Shown here piece after piece: positions 41,361-50,332 of a stretch of DNA of 64,000 nt. Made by a program: the position numbers and the translations under genes. Position 1 is the first letter of the stretch. Each line of letters begins with the position of its first letter. Source of the DNA: Pseudomonas fulva (GTDB lineage: Bacteria; Pseudomonadota; Gammaproteobacteria; Pseudomonadales; Pseudomonadaceae); contig NZ_CP082928.1 of the NCBI RefSeq assembly GCF_023517795.1, positions 2,914,001 through 2,978,000 of the forward strand, in the 5' to 3' direction. The notes beneath the pieces were generated by a model, which worked only from the letters and a program-made list of their open reading frames with translations, searched no databases and was not told the DNA's origin.

Positions 41361-42976
41361 GGGATCTCTTTCGCGTCGGCAGTAGAAAGGAGGGCGCTGG
41401 CCTGCAGTTCGGCGAACGGCTCAATGGGGTTGAAGCGAATCTGCGCGTTGATCGGGATCTGCCCGGCCAGGTCCAGATGATGGTTGGCCACCGCGGCGAT
41501 CACCGGGTAGCCGCCGGTCAGCGGGTGGTCGGCGAGAAACAGCACCGGCTGGCCGCTGGCGGGCACCTGGATGGCGCCCAGGGATGTGCCTTCGCTGGGC
41601 AGCTCGTCATGGTTGCAGCGCTCCAGCGGCACCTCGCCTTCCAGGCGAATGCCGACCCGGTTGGATTGCGGGGTGACGCGCCACAGCTGGCTGCTCAGCC
41701 GCTGGATGGCGGCCTCGGTAAACCAGTCGCTGCGTGGACCCATCACCACATCCAGGGTGATTACATCCTTGGCGGTGGGCAGTTCAAAGGCAGGCGCCTC
41801 TTGCAGCGACACGCTGGCGTTACCGCTGATGGTGTCGAAGCCCAGACGGTCGCCAGCCTTCAGCGGTGGTGGGCCGACCTGAGCCAGGCTGTCGTAGGCC
41901 AGGCTGCCGAGCACCGGCGCCACCTGAAAGCCGCCACGAATCGCCAGGTAGCTGCGCAGCCCGGCCTGGGGCGCGCCGAGGCTGACGCGGTCGCCGTCAT
42001 CCAGTTCGATGGGCTGGTAATTGCCCGGCTGCCATTGCAGGCCGCTGGCGGTGGTCACGGTGATTGGCGTCTGTGCGCCGGTGATGGAGATGAGGGTGCG
42101 GCCATGGCAGACGAAGCTCAGGCCGCCGAGCACCACTTCCAGGCAGGCGGTTGCCGAGTCGTTGCCCACCGCGCGGTTGGCGGCGCGCAGGGCGCCGCGA
42201 TCCAGTGCGCCGGACATCGACACGCCCTGGTCGGTATGGCCGGCGCGGCCGAGGTCCTGCAGCACCGTTTGCAGACCGGGGCTGAGAATTTCCAGGTAGG
42301 CACCTGCCGGCAGCTCACTGGCCGTCGCTTGCTCATGGGCAGGCAGGCCACCGGCCGGCAGTGGGCCGGCATCCTGGAAACGCACCTTGTAGCCGGGGCG
42401 CAGCAGGGCTGGCTCGTCACGGCCCAGGTCCCACATCTGCAGCGGTGTGACGCCGATGATCTGCCAGCCACCGGGACTGGCCTTGGGGTAGATGCCGCTG
42501 AAGTTGCCGGCCAGGGCCACGGCGCCGGCCGGGATACGCGTGCGCGGGGTCTGCCGGCGCGGCACCTGGAAGTCGGCGCCGCCGGTCAGGTAGCCGAAGC
42601 CGGGGGCGAAGCCGCAGAAGGCCACTTCGTAGTCGGCGCCGGTGTGGCGGCGCACCACTTCCTCGCGGCTGATGCCGAGCAGCCCGGCGACCTCGTCGAG
42701 GTCCTCGCCGTCGTAGTGCACGGGGATTTCCACGCGGCGGCTTTCCCGGGCGCTGCGCCGGCTCAGGTCGCGGTGGGCGAGATTATCGATCAACACCTGG
42801 CGGTCGATGGCGCTGGGCCGGTACTGGATCAGCAGGGTACGGGCCGCCGGGACGATTTCCTCGACGCCGGCGATGGGCCGGGCCTGCAGTGCGTCGAACA
42901 GTGCCAGGGTTTCGTCGAGGTCCTGTAGTTCGACAAGCAACGTATCGAGGTTGGCGGGGAGAAAACGCAAGACCAC
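41357..42976 (-). CDS. PxpB-PxpC (KipI-KipA) fusion, carboxyltransferase-like
   Basis: 539-residue single chain. About residues 1-215 are a PxpB/KipI (CT_C_D) domain ([13 protein letters not shown]) and about 225-525 a PxpC/KipA (CT_A_B) domain ([22 protein letters not shown]). In most bacteria these are two genes. The same domains form the carboxyltransferase part of urea carboxylase, which fits the adjacent biotin carboxylase/BCCP gene. Likely role: activation of 5-oxoproline or a related lactam, with PxpA. Confidence 0.87.
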   Translation of the reverse strand: MVLRFLPANLDTLLVELQDLDETLALFDALQARPIAGVEEIVPAARTLLIQYRPSAIDRQVLIDNLAHRDLSRRSARESRRVEIPVHYDGEDLDEVAGLLGISREEVVRRHTGADYEVAFCGFAPGFGYLTGGADFQVPRRQTPRTRIPAGAVALAGNFSGIYPKASPGGWQIIGVTPLQMWDLGRDEPALLRPGYKVRFQDAGPLPAGGLPAHEQATASELPAGAYLEILSPGLQTVLQDLGRAGHTDQGVSMSGALDRGALRAANRAVGNDSATACLEVVLGGLSFVCHGRTLISITGAQTPITVTTASGLQWQPGNYQPIELDDGDRVSLGAPQAGLRSYLAIRGGFQVAPVLGSLAYDSLAQVGPPPLKAGDRLGFDTISGNASVSLQEAPAFELPTAKDVITLDVVMGPRSDWFTEAAIQRLSSQLWRVTPQSNRVGIRLEGEVPLERCNHDELPSEGTSLGAIQVPASGQPVLFLADHPLTGGYPVIAAVANHHLDLAGQIPINAQIRFNPIEPFAELQASALLSTADAKEIP

Positions 42977-42979
42977 CTC

Positions 42980-43786
42980 CTAGACGTGATAGGTGCTGTC
43001 AGGCACGTCGGTGATAAACATATGGCCCGGCGAATGGGTGATCGCGAAGGGCACGCCGGAGGCCATGACCGCCGCCTGGGGCGTCACGCCGCAGGCCCAG
43101 AACACCGGCACTTCGCCGGGCTCGATGCGCACCGCATCGCCGAAATCCGGCGCCTGCAGGTCTTCGATGCCCAGGCGTTGCGGCTCGCCGATATGCACCG
43201 GGGCGCCGTGCACCGAGGGGTAGCGCCCGGAAATGCCGGCCGCCTCGGCGACGCGATCCGCCGGGATCGGGCGCATCGACACCACCATCTCGCCATGCAG
43301 GCGGCCCGCCGGGCGGCAGGCGCAGTTGGTGCGGTACATCGGTACGTTGCAGCCGTCGGCAATGTGCCGCACCTCGATGCCGGCCTCCTGCAGGCCGGTC
43401 TCGAAGGTGAAGCTGCAGCCGATCAGGAAGGTCACCATGTCGGCGTGTTCCGCCCAGGCGGCGGTGGCGTCGCTGACTTCCTCGGCCAGCTTGCCATCAC
43501 GCCAGATGCGGTAAAGCGGCAAGTCGGTGCGCAGGTCGGCGCCTTCGGCCAGTACCGTGTACGGGCTGCCGGCGTCACTCACGTCGAGCACCGGGCAGGC
43601 TTTGGGGTTGCGCTGGGCGTAGAGCAGAAAGTCATAGGCCCAGTCGCGGGGCAGGGCGATCAGGTTGGCCTGGGTCATGCCCGGCGCGATACCGGCCGTA
43701 GGCGCGACACGGCCGTTGCGATACTCGGCGCGGGCCTGGCGGGCGGCGGCAATGGCGGCCTGTTGGGCGCGTTGGATGGCGTTCAT
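42980..43786 (-). CDS. DUF1445 / YcsI family protein (D-glutamate cyclase-like)
   Basis: 268-residue protein of the DUF1445 family, annotated elsewhere as putative hydro-lyase and related to the catalytic domain of mammalian D-glutamate cyclase, which interconverts D-glutamate and 5-oxo-D-proline. Cys-containing [14 protein letters not shown] is conspicuous at mid-protein. Located between pxpA (4-bp overlap) and the PxpBC fusion, so a substrate linked to 5-oxoproline is plausible. Confidence 0.82.
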   Translation of the reverse strand: MNAIQRAQQAAIAAARQARAEYRNGRVAPTAGIAPGMTQANLIALPRDWAYDFLLYAQRNPKACPVLDVSDAGSPYTVLAEGADLRTDLPLYRIWRDGKLAEEVSDATAAWAEHADMVTFLIGCSFTFETGLQEAGIEVRHIADGCNVPMYRTNCACRPAGRLHGEMVVSMRPIPADRVAEAAGISGRYPSVHGAPVHIGEPQRLGIEDLQAPDFGDAVRIEPGEVPVFWACGVTPQAAVMASGVPFAITHSPGHMFITDVPDSTYHV

Positions 43787-44553
43787 CGGGCGGCTCCGGC
43801 GAAGGATTGCAGGGATACGCCGGACTGCTCCAGCAACTGGCGCACCTCGCGGGCCATCTGGATGGCGCCGGGGCTGTCGCCGTGCACGCAGATGGAATCG
43901 GCTTCGATGCGGGTGACGCTGCCGTCGATGGCTTCGACCTCGCCGGTCCGAACCAGGCGCAGCATGCGTTGGGCCACCTGTTCGGCGTCGTGCAGTACGG
44001 CACCTGCCTCGCGGCGCGACACCAGGGTGCCTTGCGGTGTGTAGGCGCGGTCGGCGAAGGCTTCGGCGATGCAGGTCAGGCCTTCGCGGCGGGCCAGCTC
44101 GATGAGCGGCGAACCAGCCAGGGCGACCAGCACCAGGCGTGCATCCACGGCGCGAATCGCCGTGATCACCGCCAGGGCCTGGCGCGTGTCGTGGGCGATG
44201 GTGTTGTACAGCGCACCATGGGGCTTAACGTAGCGCACCGCGGTGCCGGCGGCAGTGGCCAGGGCTTGCAGTGCGCCGATCTGGTAGATCACGTCGGCGG
44301 TCAGCTCATCGCTGGCCACGTCCATGTTGCGGCGGCCGAAGCCGACCAGATCCGGGTAGGCGACGTGGGCGCCGATGGTCACGCCCTTGGCCGCAGCGGC
44401 CTTGAGGGTACGCAGGATGCCGGCCGGGTCACCGGCGTGAAAGCCACAGGCGACGTTGGCACTGCTGACGATGTCGAGCATCGCGGCATCGTCACCCATG
44501 GACCACTGGCCGAAGCTTTCGCCCAGGTCGCTGTTGAGGTCGATGGTTGGCAT
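43783..44553 (-). CDS. pxpA: 5-oxoprolinase subunit A / LamB-YcsF family
   Basis: 256-residue metal-dependent deacetylase-like barrel starting [17 protein letters not shown]. It has CGFHAGDP and KPHGALYN, both conserved in PxpA/YcsF. PxpA with PxpB and PxpC hydrolyses 5-oxoproline to glutamate with ATP. It follows the transporter gene by 16 bp and overlaps the DUF1445 gene. Confidence 0.92.
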   Translation of the reverse strand: MPTIDLNSDLGESFGQWSMGDDAAMLDIVSSANVACGFHAGDPAGILRTLKAAAAKGVTIGAHVAYPDLVGFGRRNMDVASDELTADVIYQIGALQALATAAGTAVRYVKPHGALYNTIAHDTRQALAVITAIRAVDARLVLVALAGSPLIELARREGLTCIAEAFADRAYTPQGTLVSRREAGAVLHDAEQVAQRMLRLVRTGEVEAIDGSVTRIEADSICVHGDSPGAIQMAREVRQLLEQSGVSLQSFAGAAR

Positions 44554-44569
44554 GTCGGGTCTCCTAGAG

Positions 44570-45799
44570 TCAGGCGATGAAGGCGAAGATCGGGCCGATG
44601 GATTTGGCGGCCATGTACCAGGTCAGCACGCAGGTGAGGGCACCGAGAGCCAGCAGCCAGCGTGGGTAGTGGTAGCCCTCCATGAGGTCGGCGCGGCGCC
44701 AGCCCACGTAGATGAAGATGGTCAGGCCGATCGGCAGGATCAGGCCGTTGAAGCCGCCGGCGAACAGCAGCAGGCCAGCGGGCGGGGTGCCGAGCATCAG
44801 GTAAACGCCCAGGGATATGGCGATGAACACCACGGTCGCCAGGTTGCGGCCGCGTTCGGTAATCGACTTGTTGAACACGGTGATGAACGACATCGAGGTG
44901 TAGGCCGCGCCGATCACGCTGGTGATGCCCGCTGCCCAGAGAATCAGGCCGAAGGCGCGCAGGCCGAGTTCACCCGCCGCGGCCTGGAACGCCTGGCCGG
45001 CAGGGTTGGCGCCCTGGCCGGAGGTGTCGATCACTACGCCGCTGGCGACTACGCCAAGAATCGCCAGGAACAGGATGTAACGCATCACCCCGGTGACCAT
45101 GATGCCGCTCAGCGCCGCCTTGGAAACCTCGTCGATGTTCTCGACGCCGACCGTGCCGCGGTCCAGCAGGCGATGAGCGCCGGCGTAAGTGATGTAGCCG
45201 CCGACGGTGCCGCCGACGATGGTGGTGATGGTCGCGAAGTTGATCTCGTCCGGCCATACGGTCTGGCGCAGCGCTTCGCCCAGCGGTGGGTTGGAGGCGA
45301 AGGTCACGAACAGCGTGAGGCCGATCATCATCAGGCCCAGGACCACCATGATGCGATCTACCGCGATACCGGCGCGGTGCGACATGAAGATACCGATGGC
45401 CACCAGGGCGCTGAGTGCGCCGCCCCATTTGGTGTCCAGACCCATCAGCGCATTCAGGCCCAGGCCAGCACCGGCGATGTTGCCGACGTTGAACACCAGC
45501 CCGCCAAAGATCACCAGTACCGCCAGCAGGTAGCCGCTGCCGGGAATCGCCGCGTTGGCGATGTCCGATGCGCGCATGCGGGTCAGGGTGACGATGCGCC
45601 AGACGTTCAACTGCACCACGAAGTCGATCAGGATCGACGCCAGGATACCGAACGCGAAAGCCGCGCCCATGGTGGCCGTGAAGGTGGCGGTCTGGGTAAT
45701 GAAACCAGGGCCGATGGCCGAGGTGGCCATCAGGAAGATGGCCGCGATCAGCGATGAGCGGCGTGAGCGGGCGAAGTCGCCGGTGGTCTGGGCCTGCAT
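44570..45799 (-). CDS. NRAMP-family transporter (YcsG-like)
   Basis: 409-residue membrane protein with about 11 hydrophobic segments and the NRAMP-like first-helix motif [21 protein letters not shown] proteins of this subgroup lie next to pxpA in many bacteria (B. subtilis ycsG beside ycsF), so it may import the lactam or amino-acid substrate rather than a metal. The ATG at 45799 is preceded by AGGAGTG. First gene of the five-gene operon. Confidence 0.87.
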   Translation of the reverse strand: MQAQTTGDFARSRRSSLIAAIFLMATSAIGPGFITQTATFTATMGAAFAFGILASILIDFVVQLNVWRIVTLTRMRASDIANAAIPGSGYLLAVLVIFGGLVFNVGNIAGAGLGLNALMGLDTKWGGALSALVAIGIFMSHRAGIAVDRIMVVLGLMMIGLTLFVTFASNPPLGEALRQTVWPDEINFATITTIVGGTVGGYITYAGAHRLLDRGTVGVENIDEVSKAALSGIMVTGVMRYILFLAILGVVASGVVIDTSGQGANPAGQAFQAAAGELGLRAFGLILWAAGITSVIGAAYTSMSFITVFNKSITERGRNLATVVFIAISLGVYLMLGTPPAGLLLFAGGFNGLILPIGLTIFIYVGWRRADLMEGYHYPRWLLALGALTCVLTWYMAAKSIGPIFAFIA

Positions 45800-45898
45800 G
45801 GAACACTCCTGGGACGGGGTAACGGGTGCAGGTATGTAAGGCAATCAACATGCCATATGGCAGTGAAAGTGTTCGATCTGTTGATTCTAGACACTTTT

Positions 45899-45911
45899 AT
45901 TGTTCAACAAT
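45899..45911. promoter_or_regulatory. Candidate GntR operator in the divergent promoter region
   Basis: ATTGTTCAACAAT, a 13-bp palindrome in an AT-rich 110-bp patch between the divergent transporter and GntR genes. The form TTGTnnnACAA is typical of FCD-type GntR sites. A second palindrome, TGCCATATGGCA, lies at 45851-45862. Confidence 0.5.
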
Positions 45912-46078
45912 CTAATTTGTATTGATGATCTAACTGCACTGTTTTGTTACTTCGATACCCAGCGGTGTTTCACCATGGTGCGCGTGGTGACAGCCTGGCC
46001 ACTTGCCTCGAGCGTGCCGCTCGGTGACCATCGCTGCATTCGGCTCTGTGCAGAGCCCGGCCCTGGCCTGGTGGATCG

Positions 46079-46744
46079 ATGATGAACAACGACGTATCTG
46101 ACAACCCGCGCACCCTCGGCGAGACCGTGACCGCGGAAATTCGCCGCAAGCTGGTCGAGGGCGAACTGGCGCCGGGGCAGCGGCTGTCCGAGGCGGCGCT
46201 CAGCGAAAGCCTGGATATCTCGCGCAATACCCTGCGCGAAGCCTTTCGCGTGCTGACCCAGGAAGGCCTGCTCAAGCACGAACCCAACCGTGGTGTGTTC
46301 GTGTCGGTGCCGGACATGGCCTCGATCATCGAAATCTACCGGGCGCGGCGTTTCGTCGAATGCCAGGCGCTGGCCCAGGCCTATCCCAAGCACCCTGGGG
46401 TCAAGCGCATGCGCGAGGCGGTCAAGGCGGCGCAGCGCAGCGCCGGGGTGCCCGACTGGGGGGCGGTGGGTACGGCCAACATGGCGTTCCATGCTGCCAT
46501 CGTCGAGCTGGCCGACAGCCAGCGCCTGAATACCTTCTACCGGCACCTGTCCGCTGAGCTGCGCCTGGTATTCGGCTTGCTCAACGACGCCGAATTCCTG
46601 CATGCGCCCTACATCGACATGAACGCGGCGATTCTCGAGCACCTCGAAGCCGGCCGCCCGCACGACGCCGCCAAGGCGCTGGACGCCTACCTGGTGCAGT
46701 CCGAGCGCACCATCCTGGCCGCTTACGCGCGACGCGGCTCCTGA
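46079..46744 (+). CDS. GntR family regulator (FCD/FadR type)
   Basis: 221-residue regulator. N-terminal winged helix (GQRLSEAALSESLDISRNTLREAFRVL residues about 30-56) and an all-helical FCD ligand domain with RRFVECQAL and HAAIVELADS. Divergent from the transporter-pxpA operon with 279 bp between starts, so it is the likely local regulator responding to a small acid. Its 3' end overlaps the convergent prtN-like gene by 22 bp. Confidence 0.9.
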   Translation: MMNNDVSDNPRTLGETVTAEIRRKLVEGELAPGQRLSEAALSESLDISRNTLREAFRVLTQEGLLKHEPNRGVFVSVPDMASIIEIYRARRFVECQALAQAYPKHPGVKRMREAVKAAQRSAGVPDWGAVGTANMAFHAAIVELADSQRLNTFYRHLSAELRLVFGLLNDAEFLHAPYIDMNAAILEHLEAGRPHDAAKALDAYLVQSERTILAAYARRGS

Positions 46745-47064
46745 GCCCGCTCCACTTGGTAGTTGCCTGGAGTTTCGGCGCACAGGCTGCCTTCGCCACT
46801 GGCATCGGCAGCTTTGGCGCAGCTGTCGATATAGGCGGCCAGGTGGTGCAGCTCGATGAACTTGGGCGCCTTGGCGCTGCTGTCCAGCGTGGTGATCGGC
46901 AAGTTAAGACGCCCGGTGGCGATGGCGCGGATGAAGTTGTCGGCGCTCAGGTGGCGGAAATACACCGTGCGCACGCGGTCGATAGGCACCAGCACATCGC
47001 CGTGGGTGCGGAATAGGAGCTCCAGCGTCTGGAGCGGCAGGTGCGGCTCAGGCTGAGTGTTCAT
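46723..47064 (-). CDS. PrtN-like pyocin activator family protein
   Basis: 113-residue small basic protein whose middle (VYFRHLSADNFIRAIATGRLNLPI, residues about 34-57, and LHHLAAYID) follows the P. aeruginosa pyocin activator PrtN. In P. aeruginosa, PrtN switches on pyocin genes when RecA inactivates PrtR, and it lies at this same trpE-trpG position. It is 54 bp downstream of the prtR-like gene. I found no clear PrtN P-box array near the lysis genes, so its targets here are unclear. Confidence 0.8.
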   Translation of the reverse strand: MNTQPEPHLPLQTLELLFRTHGDVLVPIDRVRTVYFRHLSADNFIRAIATGRLNLPITTLDSSAKAPKFIELHHLAAYIDSCAKAADASGEGSLCAETPGNYQVERAQEPRRA

Positions 47065-47118
47065 GATTGGGCTCGGTATGGGGTCAGGTCTCGCAGTCTG
47101 GGTTCATTTGGCGCGTGA

Positions 47119-47778
47119 TCATTCTTCGGTGAAGCGCGACGATTTGAGGATGCCGCCGACCAGGTGAATCTTGGTGACGTTGTCCTGGTGGATATGAATG
47201 GGCGGGTGGTTCTGGTTGACGCTGTCGAAGCGGTACATGCCGTCGCGCAGGTAGATGTATTCCTTGATCATCGCCTGGCCGTCCAGGGTACGGACCATCA
47301 CCTCGTCGCCGGCGTGAAACGGCTTGTTCGGTTCGATCAGCACGTATTCGCCGTTCTTGATCCGCGGGTGCATGCTGTCGCCGTTCACCCGCAGCCCGTA
47401 GGCATTGGGGTCGTCGCTGTGAATGCGCAGATAGCCGTCGCCATGCCCGACGGGAAAGTCGATTTCCTCGAAGTAACCCTGGGTGCCCAGTTGCGCATGC
47501 CCCACCACTGGCACCGCACCGCCGCGGGCGTGGCCGACGGACAGGGTGTCGGCAGGTGGTGCTTCCGGCAGATCATCGGTGCCGGCCAGCTCGGCGAGGC
47601 TGACGCCCAATGCGGGGGCGAGCAGCAGCAAGTCCGAAAGAGCAGGTTCGCGCAGGTCGCTTTCGTAGTTGCCGATGCGCGATTGGGATGACCAACCGCA
47701 GGCCTCGGCCAGTTGCTGCTGGCTGAGGCCCTTGCTCTTGCGCAGGCGTTTGATGCGTTGCCCCAGGGTTTCCATCAT
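47119..47778 (-). CDS. PrtR-like repressor (XRE HTH + S24 peptidase)
   Basis: 219-residue CI/LexA-like repressor. N-terminal XRE helix-turn-helix (about 6-65) and a C-terminal S24 domain with catalytic Ser135 (NGDSMHP) and Lys172 (AMIKEY). The expected scissile dyad, 38 residues before the serine as in lambda CI, is Leu97-Gly98 (PVVGHAQLG) instead of Ala-Gly; I believe this is common in Pseudomonas PrtR relatives. It should repress until DNA damage activates RecA. Operator-like palindromes lie just upstream. Confidence 0.88.
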   Translation of the reverse strand: MMETLGQRIKRLRKSKGLSQQQLAEACGWSSQSRIGNYESDLREPALSDLLLLAPALGVSLAELAGTDDLPEAPPADTLSVGHARGGAVPVVGHAQLGTQGYFEEIDFPVGHGDGYLRIHSDDPNAYGLRVNGDSMHPRIKNGEYVLIEPNKPFHAGDEVMVRTLDGQAMIKEYIYLRDGMYRFDSVNQNHPPIHIHQDNVTKIHLVGGILKSSRFTEE

Positions 47779-47791
47779 GGCTCTCCGGTAA

Positions 47792-47802
47792 TCACGTAGT
47801 GA
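47792..47802. promoter_or_regulatory. Candidate repressor operator 1 (prtR side)
   Basis: TCACGTAGTGA palindrome, just downstream of a good minus-strand -10 (TATAAA) for the repressor gene. It shares the half-site AATCACG with operator 2, in the opposite orientation. Likely autoregulation. Confidence 0.5.
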
Positions 47803-47826
47803 AATATTTATAGCGCAGTTCTCGAC

Positions 47827-47855
47827 TTGAATAAAACACGTTTCGTGATTATTTT
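47827..47855 (+). promoter_or_regulatory. Rightward promoter with embedded operator 2
   Basis: TTGAAT, 17-bp spacer, TATTTT; the spacer contains the palindrome CACGTTTCGTG (47837-47847). A repressor bound there would block this promoter, which reads into the 119-residue regulator gene at 47941. Confidence 0.55.
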
Positions 47856-47940
47856 TGAAATGGCGATAACCGGTAAGGCGCGTGGCGCGACTTGCCGACA
47901 GGTCATATCAAACGCCATCGGGGATGGCAGGAGGCAGGCA

Positions 47941-48300
47941 ATGATTTCCTATATAGACGAGGCACTACAGCGTTGGGGCGAGGCGCAGCAGGCCGGCGAA
48001 ACGGAGCGAGGCTCGAACATGGGCACCAGCGTGATCGCGTCATTGATGGCATCACAAGGTGTGCTTAATCGCGCTGCCCGTGGCAGCCGTGTGCTGGTGG
48101 ACAGGACGACGGAGATCGACTGGATCGTCAGCAAGCACCTGTCCCCGGAGCAGCGGCAGGTCATCATCGCGCAGTATTGCAGCGACGAGCCCCAGCGCGA
48201 GAAATGGACGGCCTGCGGGTGCAGTCGGGCGCAGTTCTATCGACGGCTGGGGCAGGCCCGCCGGGCCATCGAATCACAACTCCTGAAGCGCGCTGCCTGA
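47941..48300 (+). CDS. Candidate late regulator / antiterminator of the lysis island
   Basis: 119-residue basic protein starting MISYIDEALQRWGEA, with AGGAGGCAGGCA upstream of the ATG. The C-terminal half (EQRQVIIAQYC, then CGCSRAQFYRRLGQARRAI) looks like a sigma-region-4 or phage late-regulator helix-turn-helix. It occupies the position of P. aeruginosa PA0613-type genes beside prtR. I do not recognise a named family with certainty. Its place before a strong promoter and terminator that precede the lysis genes suggests Q-like antitermination; this is inference. Confidence 0.65.
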   Translation: MISYIDEALQRWGEAQQAGETERGSNMGTSVIASLMASQGVLNRAARGSRVLVDRTTEIDWIVSKHLSPEQRQVIIAQYCSDEPQREKWTACGCSRAQFYRRLGQARRAIESQLLKRAA

Positions 48301-48311
48301 GCGCGCTTTTC
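48287..48311 (+). terminator. Terminator overlapping the end of the late-regulator gene
   Basis: 8-bp stem AGCGCGCT/AGCGCGCT around GCCTG, then TTTTC. The stem includes the last codons and stop of the gene. Confidence 0.7.
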
Positions 48312-48484
48312 ATTTCTGCCGGCGGCGATTCTCGTCAATGGCTTGTTTCCTTCCCTGATAACACCGGGTTCCTGGATCGTCTTCCGGGCACTTCTATGGG
48401 CGTGTATCTGCGGTACTGCGCAGCCTGAAGCGGCTACGTGTCCGTTGTTTTCCCGGTGCGTTGCCGCTGATTACCGGGGTGCCC

Positions 48485-48513
48485 TTGAGAGGGTGAGAAT
48501 CGGGGGTTATACA
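48485..48513 (+). promoter_or_regulatory. Strong sigma70-like promoter ahead of the lysis genes (pR'-like)
   Basis: TTGAGA, exactly 17 bp, TATACA: near-consensus and rare in this GC-rich window. Transcripts would start about 48520 and meet the terminator at 48620 after roughly 100 nt. Confidence 0.6.
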
Positions 48514-48619
48514 TTCATCACCGTCACAGAGGTGGGCGAGCAGTCAGCCAGCCTCGTGACTTCATCCATTGATACCGAATGCGCTCAACGGCGCGCTGCA
48601 ACAACCGACCTTCCTTTAA

Positions 48620-48650
48620 CAGAGCCCCGCCACCTGCGGGGCTCTGTCGT
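48620..48650 (+). terminator. Strong terminator between promoter and holin (tR'-like)
   Basis: 11-bp perfect stem CAGAGCCCCGC/GCGGGGCTCTG with loop CACCT, followed by TCGTTTC. It lies 60 bp before the holin ATG, so lysis genes should be silent unless it is read through. Confidence 0.75.
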
Positions 48651-48710
48651 TTCAGGGGGCGGCATAACCTCATGTCGTCGGGGCCATCGGCCTCGGGGAG
48701 TACGATAACA

Positions 48711-49070
48711 ATGACTGAACTCAGCAGCGCCGTGCTGTTCGGCGTGCTCGGCGAGCATCTCGCCGCGCTGATCGCTCCAATCAATGGCGAGGCTGCACTC
48801 GGCGCCTTGTGCGGGGCCCTGGTGTATTTCACCACTACGCAGAACCTGCCCATGTGGAATCGGCTGGCGTTCTTTCTGACGTCGGCGGTGATGGGGTACC
48901 TCTGTGCCCCGGCCATCACCGACTTCCAGTTTCACGGCATCCACCCCTTCGCCTATCCGGGGCCTGCCGGTTTCGCCGGTGCCGGCCTGGTGGTGACGCT
49001 GATGCTGGCCGCCATTCGCCGCCGCGGCGGCAGCCTGAACGACAAGCCGCCAGGCGACCGGGATGTATGA
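48711..49070 (+). CDS. Holin-like protein
   Basis: 119-residue small membrane protein. Three hydrophobic stretches (about 6-25, 46-65 and 82-104) and a charged C-terminal tail (RRRGGSLNDKPPGDRD). Size, topology and position ahead of endolysin and spanin genes identify it as the pore-forming holin of the cassette; it occupies the place of the P. aeruginosa pyocin holin PA0614. GGGGAG lies about 11 nt upstream of the ATG. Confidence 0.82.
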   Translation: MTELSSAVLFGVLGEHLAALIAPINGEAALGALCGALVYFTTTQNLPMWNRLAFFLTSAVMGYLCAPAITDFQFHGIHPFAYPGPAGFAGAGLVVTLMLAAIRRRGGSLNDKPPGDRDV

Positions 49071-49145
49071 CCCGACGCGGCGCCTGACAACAACCGCTAA
49101 CTGAACCCGTATGACGGCGCACTCCGCGCCGCCGTACTCACCCTG

Positions 49146-49168
49146 GCCCGCCGCTGCGCGGGCTTTTT
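49146..49168 (+). terminator. Hairpin between holin and glycosidase genes
   Basis: GCCCGC/GCGGGC stem with 6-nt loop followed by TTTTTC. Terminator-like; if antitermination operates, it too must be passed to express the downstream genes from the upstream promoter. Confidence 0.7.
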
Positions 49169-49187
49169 CATGTCTGGAGGAAACACC

Positions 49188-50324
49188 ATGGCTATCAAGA
49201 CCTTTGACCAAATGGCCGCTGCCGGCGAATTCCCGCTGATCGGTTTCAACGCCGCGGGGCTCGGCAACAACCCCTACGTCGACGCCATCGCCACGGCGCG
49301 GCTGGACACCCACTACTTCACCGTTGCGCCGCGCGGCCATCAGCCGGACTACATCAAGTCCTACGCCGGCAGCCTGGGCGGCAAGCCCTTCGCCGTGCGC
49401 TTGCCGTTCGCCGGCGAGCGCATCGCCATCCTCGATGGTGCTGGCGGTTTCACGCTGCGGCAGAGCTACGTGGAGGAGATTCGCCGCGCCATCCGCCACA
49501 TCCACAGCTGGGGCGGCTTCTCGCTGCTCGACATGCACAACTATTGCCGTTGGTACGTGCGCGCCAACGGGCCGGTCAGTGGCCGGGTGGTGCAGGCGTG
49601 GAACGGCGGCTTCGCCCTGTGGACGGCCATCGGCGCGCCGGATTGCCCGGTCAACTACCCGTTGCTGGCACGCATCTGGGCGGCCATCGCCCGTGAACTG
49701 CGCGACGAGCCCGGGCTGTTCGGCTACGGCCTGATGAACGAGCCGCACAACATGGGCAGCGTGCCCGATGGCGGCGTCAACGTCGAAACCCTGTGGAGCA
49801 ACAACGTGCAGCGCCTGATCACCGCCGTGCGTGAGGTCGACCCGCGGCATTTCATCACCGTGGCCGGCAATGCGTTCGCCTCGGCCCTGTATTGGCCGCG
49901 CAGCTCCGACATGCTCAAGAATCTGCAGGATCCTGGGGGCCGTCTGCTCTACGAGGCGCACCAATACCCGGACAAGGACGGGCAGGGTGGCGGCAAGTGG
50001 AACCAGGCCGCCGATTCGATCACCTATCGCGACCGGGTGGCCGACTGGTACCCCTTCATCGACTGGCTCAAGGCCAATGGCAAGCGTGGCATCGCCGGTG
50101 AGTTCGGCGGGCCGGATCACGTGCCGGGCATGCGCACCTACTTCACCGAGTTGCACAAGTATTTCGATGCCAACCACATCCTGCGTTTCCAGTGGCTGGC
50201 CGGCCCCGGCGATGACGACGACAACCCGAACGGCATGGACCGCGACGACGGCACGCTGAAACCCAACACGCGTTCGCTGATGGCCCGCATCGGCAACACC
50301 ACCACGGCCTACGGGCCCCGCTGA
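49188..50324 (+). CDS. GH5-type (cellulase family) glycoside hydrolase without signal peptide
   Basis: 378-residue TIM-barrel glycosidase. The GH5 active-site set is intact: Arg in FAVRLPF, His in LLDMHNY, acid/base E185 (GLMNEPHN), HxY in YEAHQY, nucleophile E305 (GEFGGP) and Trp in FQWLAG. No signal peptide, no carbohydrate-binding module. TGGAGG precedes the ATG. It sits between holin and endolysin, so it would accumulate inside and leave only when the cell lyses. Substrate unknown: cellulose-like exopolysaccharide, another beta-glucan or a phage-type target. Confidence 0.85.
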   Translation: MAIKTFDQMAAAGEFPLIGFNAAGLGNNPYVDAIATARLDTHYFTVAPRGHQPDYIKSYAGSLGGKPFAVRLPFAGERIAILDGAGGFTLRQSYVEEIRRAIRHIHSWGGFSLLDMHNYCRWYVRANGPVSGRVVQAWNGGFALWTAIGAPDCPVNYPLLARIWAAIARELRDEPGLFGYGLMNEPHNMGSVPDGGVNVETLWSNNVQRLITAVREVDPRHFITVAGNAFASALYWPRSSDMLKNLQDPGGRLLYEAHQYPDKDGQGGGKWNQAADSITYRDRVADWYPFIDWLKANGKRGIAGEFGGPDHVPGMRTYFTELHKYFDANHILRFQWLAGPGDDDDNPNGMDRDDGTLKPNTRSLMARIGNTTTAYGPR

Positions 50325-50332
50325 GCCACCCC

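Larger units (their letters stand above)
48301..48710. other. Control region between late regulator and holin
   Basis: 410 bp without a credible gene. It holds, in order, the end of a terminator, a strong promoter (48485-48513), a second strong terminator (48620-48650) and the holin ribosome site. Nothing resembling tail genes or a ptrB-like gene is present. Confidence 0.65.

Noticed and set aside
48343..48708. Open frame of about 121 codons between the late regulator and holin
   Set aside because: It crosses a promoter and a strong terminator, lacks a ribosome site and has no recognisable domain.
48301..48710. Array of PrtN P-boxes (ATTGnnGTnn) before the lysis genes
   Set aside because: No repeated ATTG-GT pattern could be found; only a sigma70-like promoter and terminator are visible.
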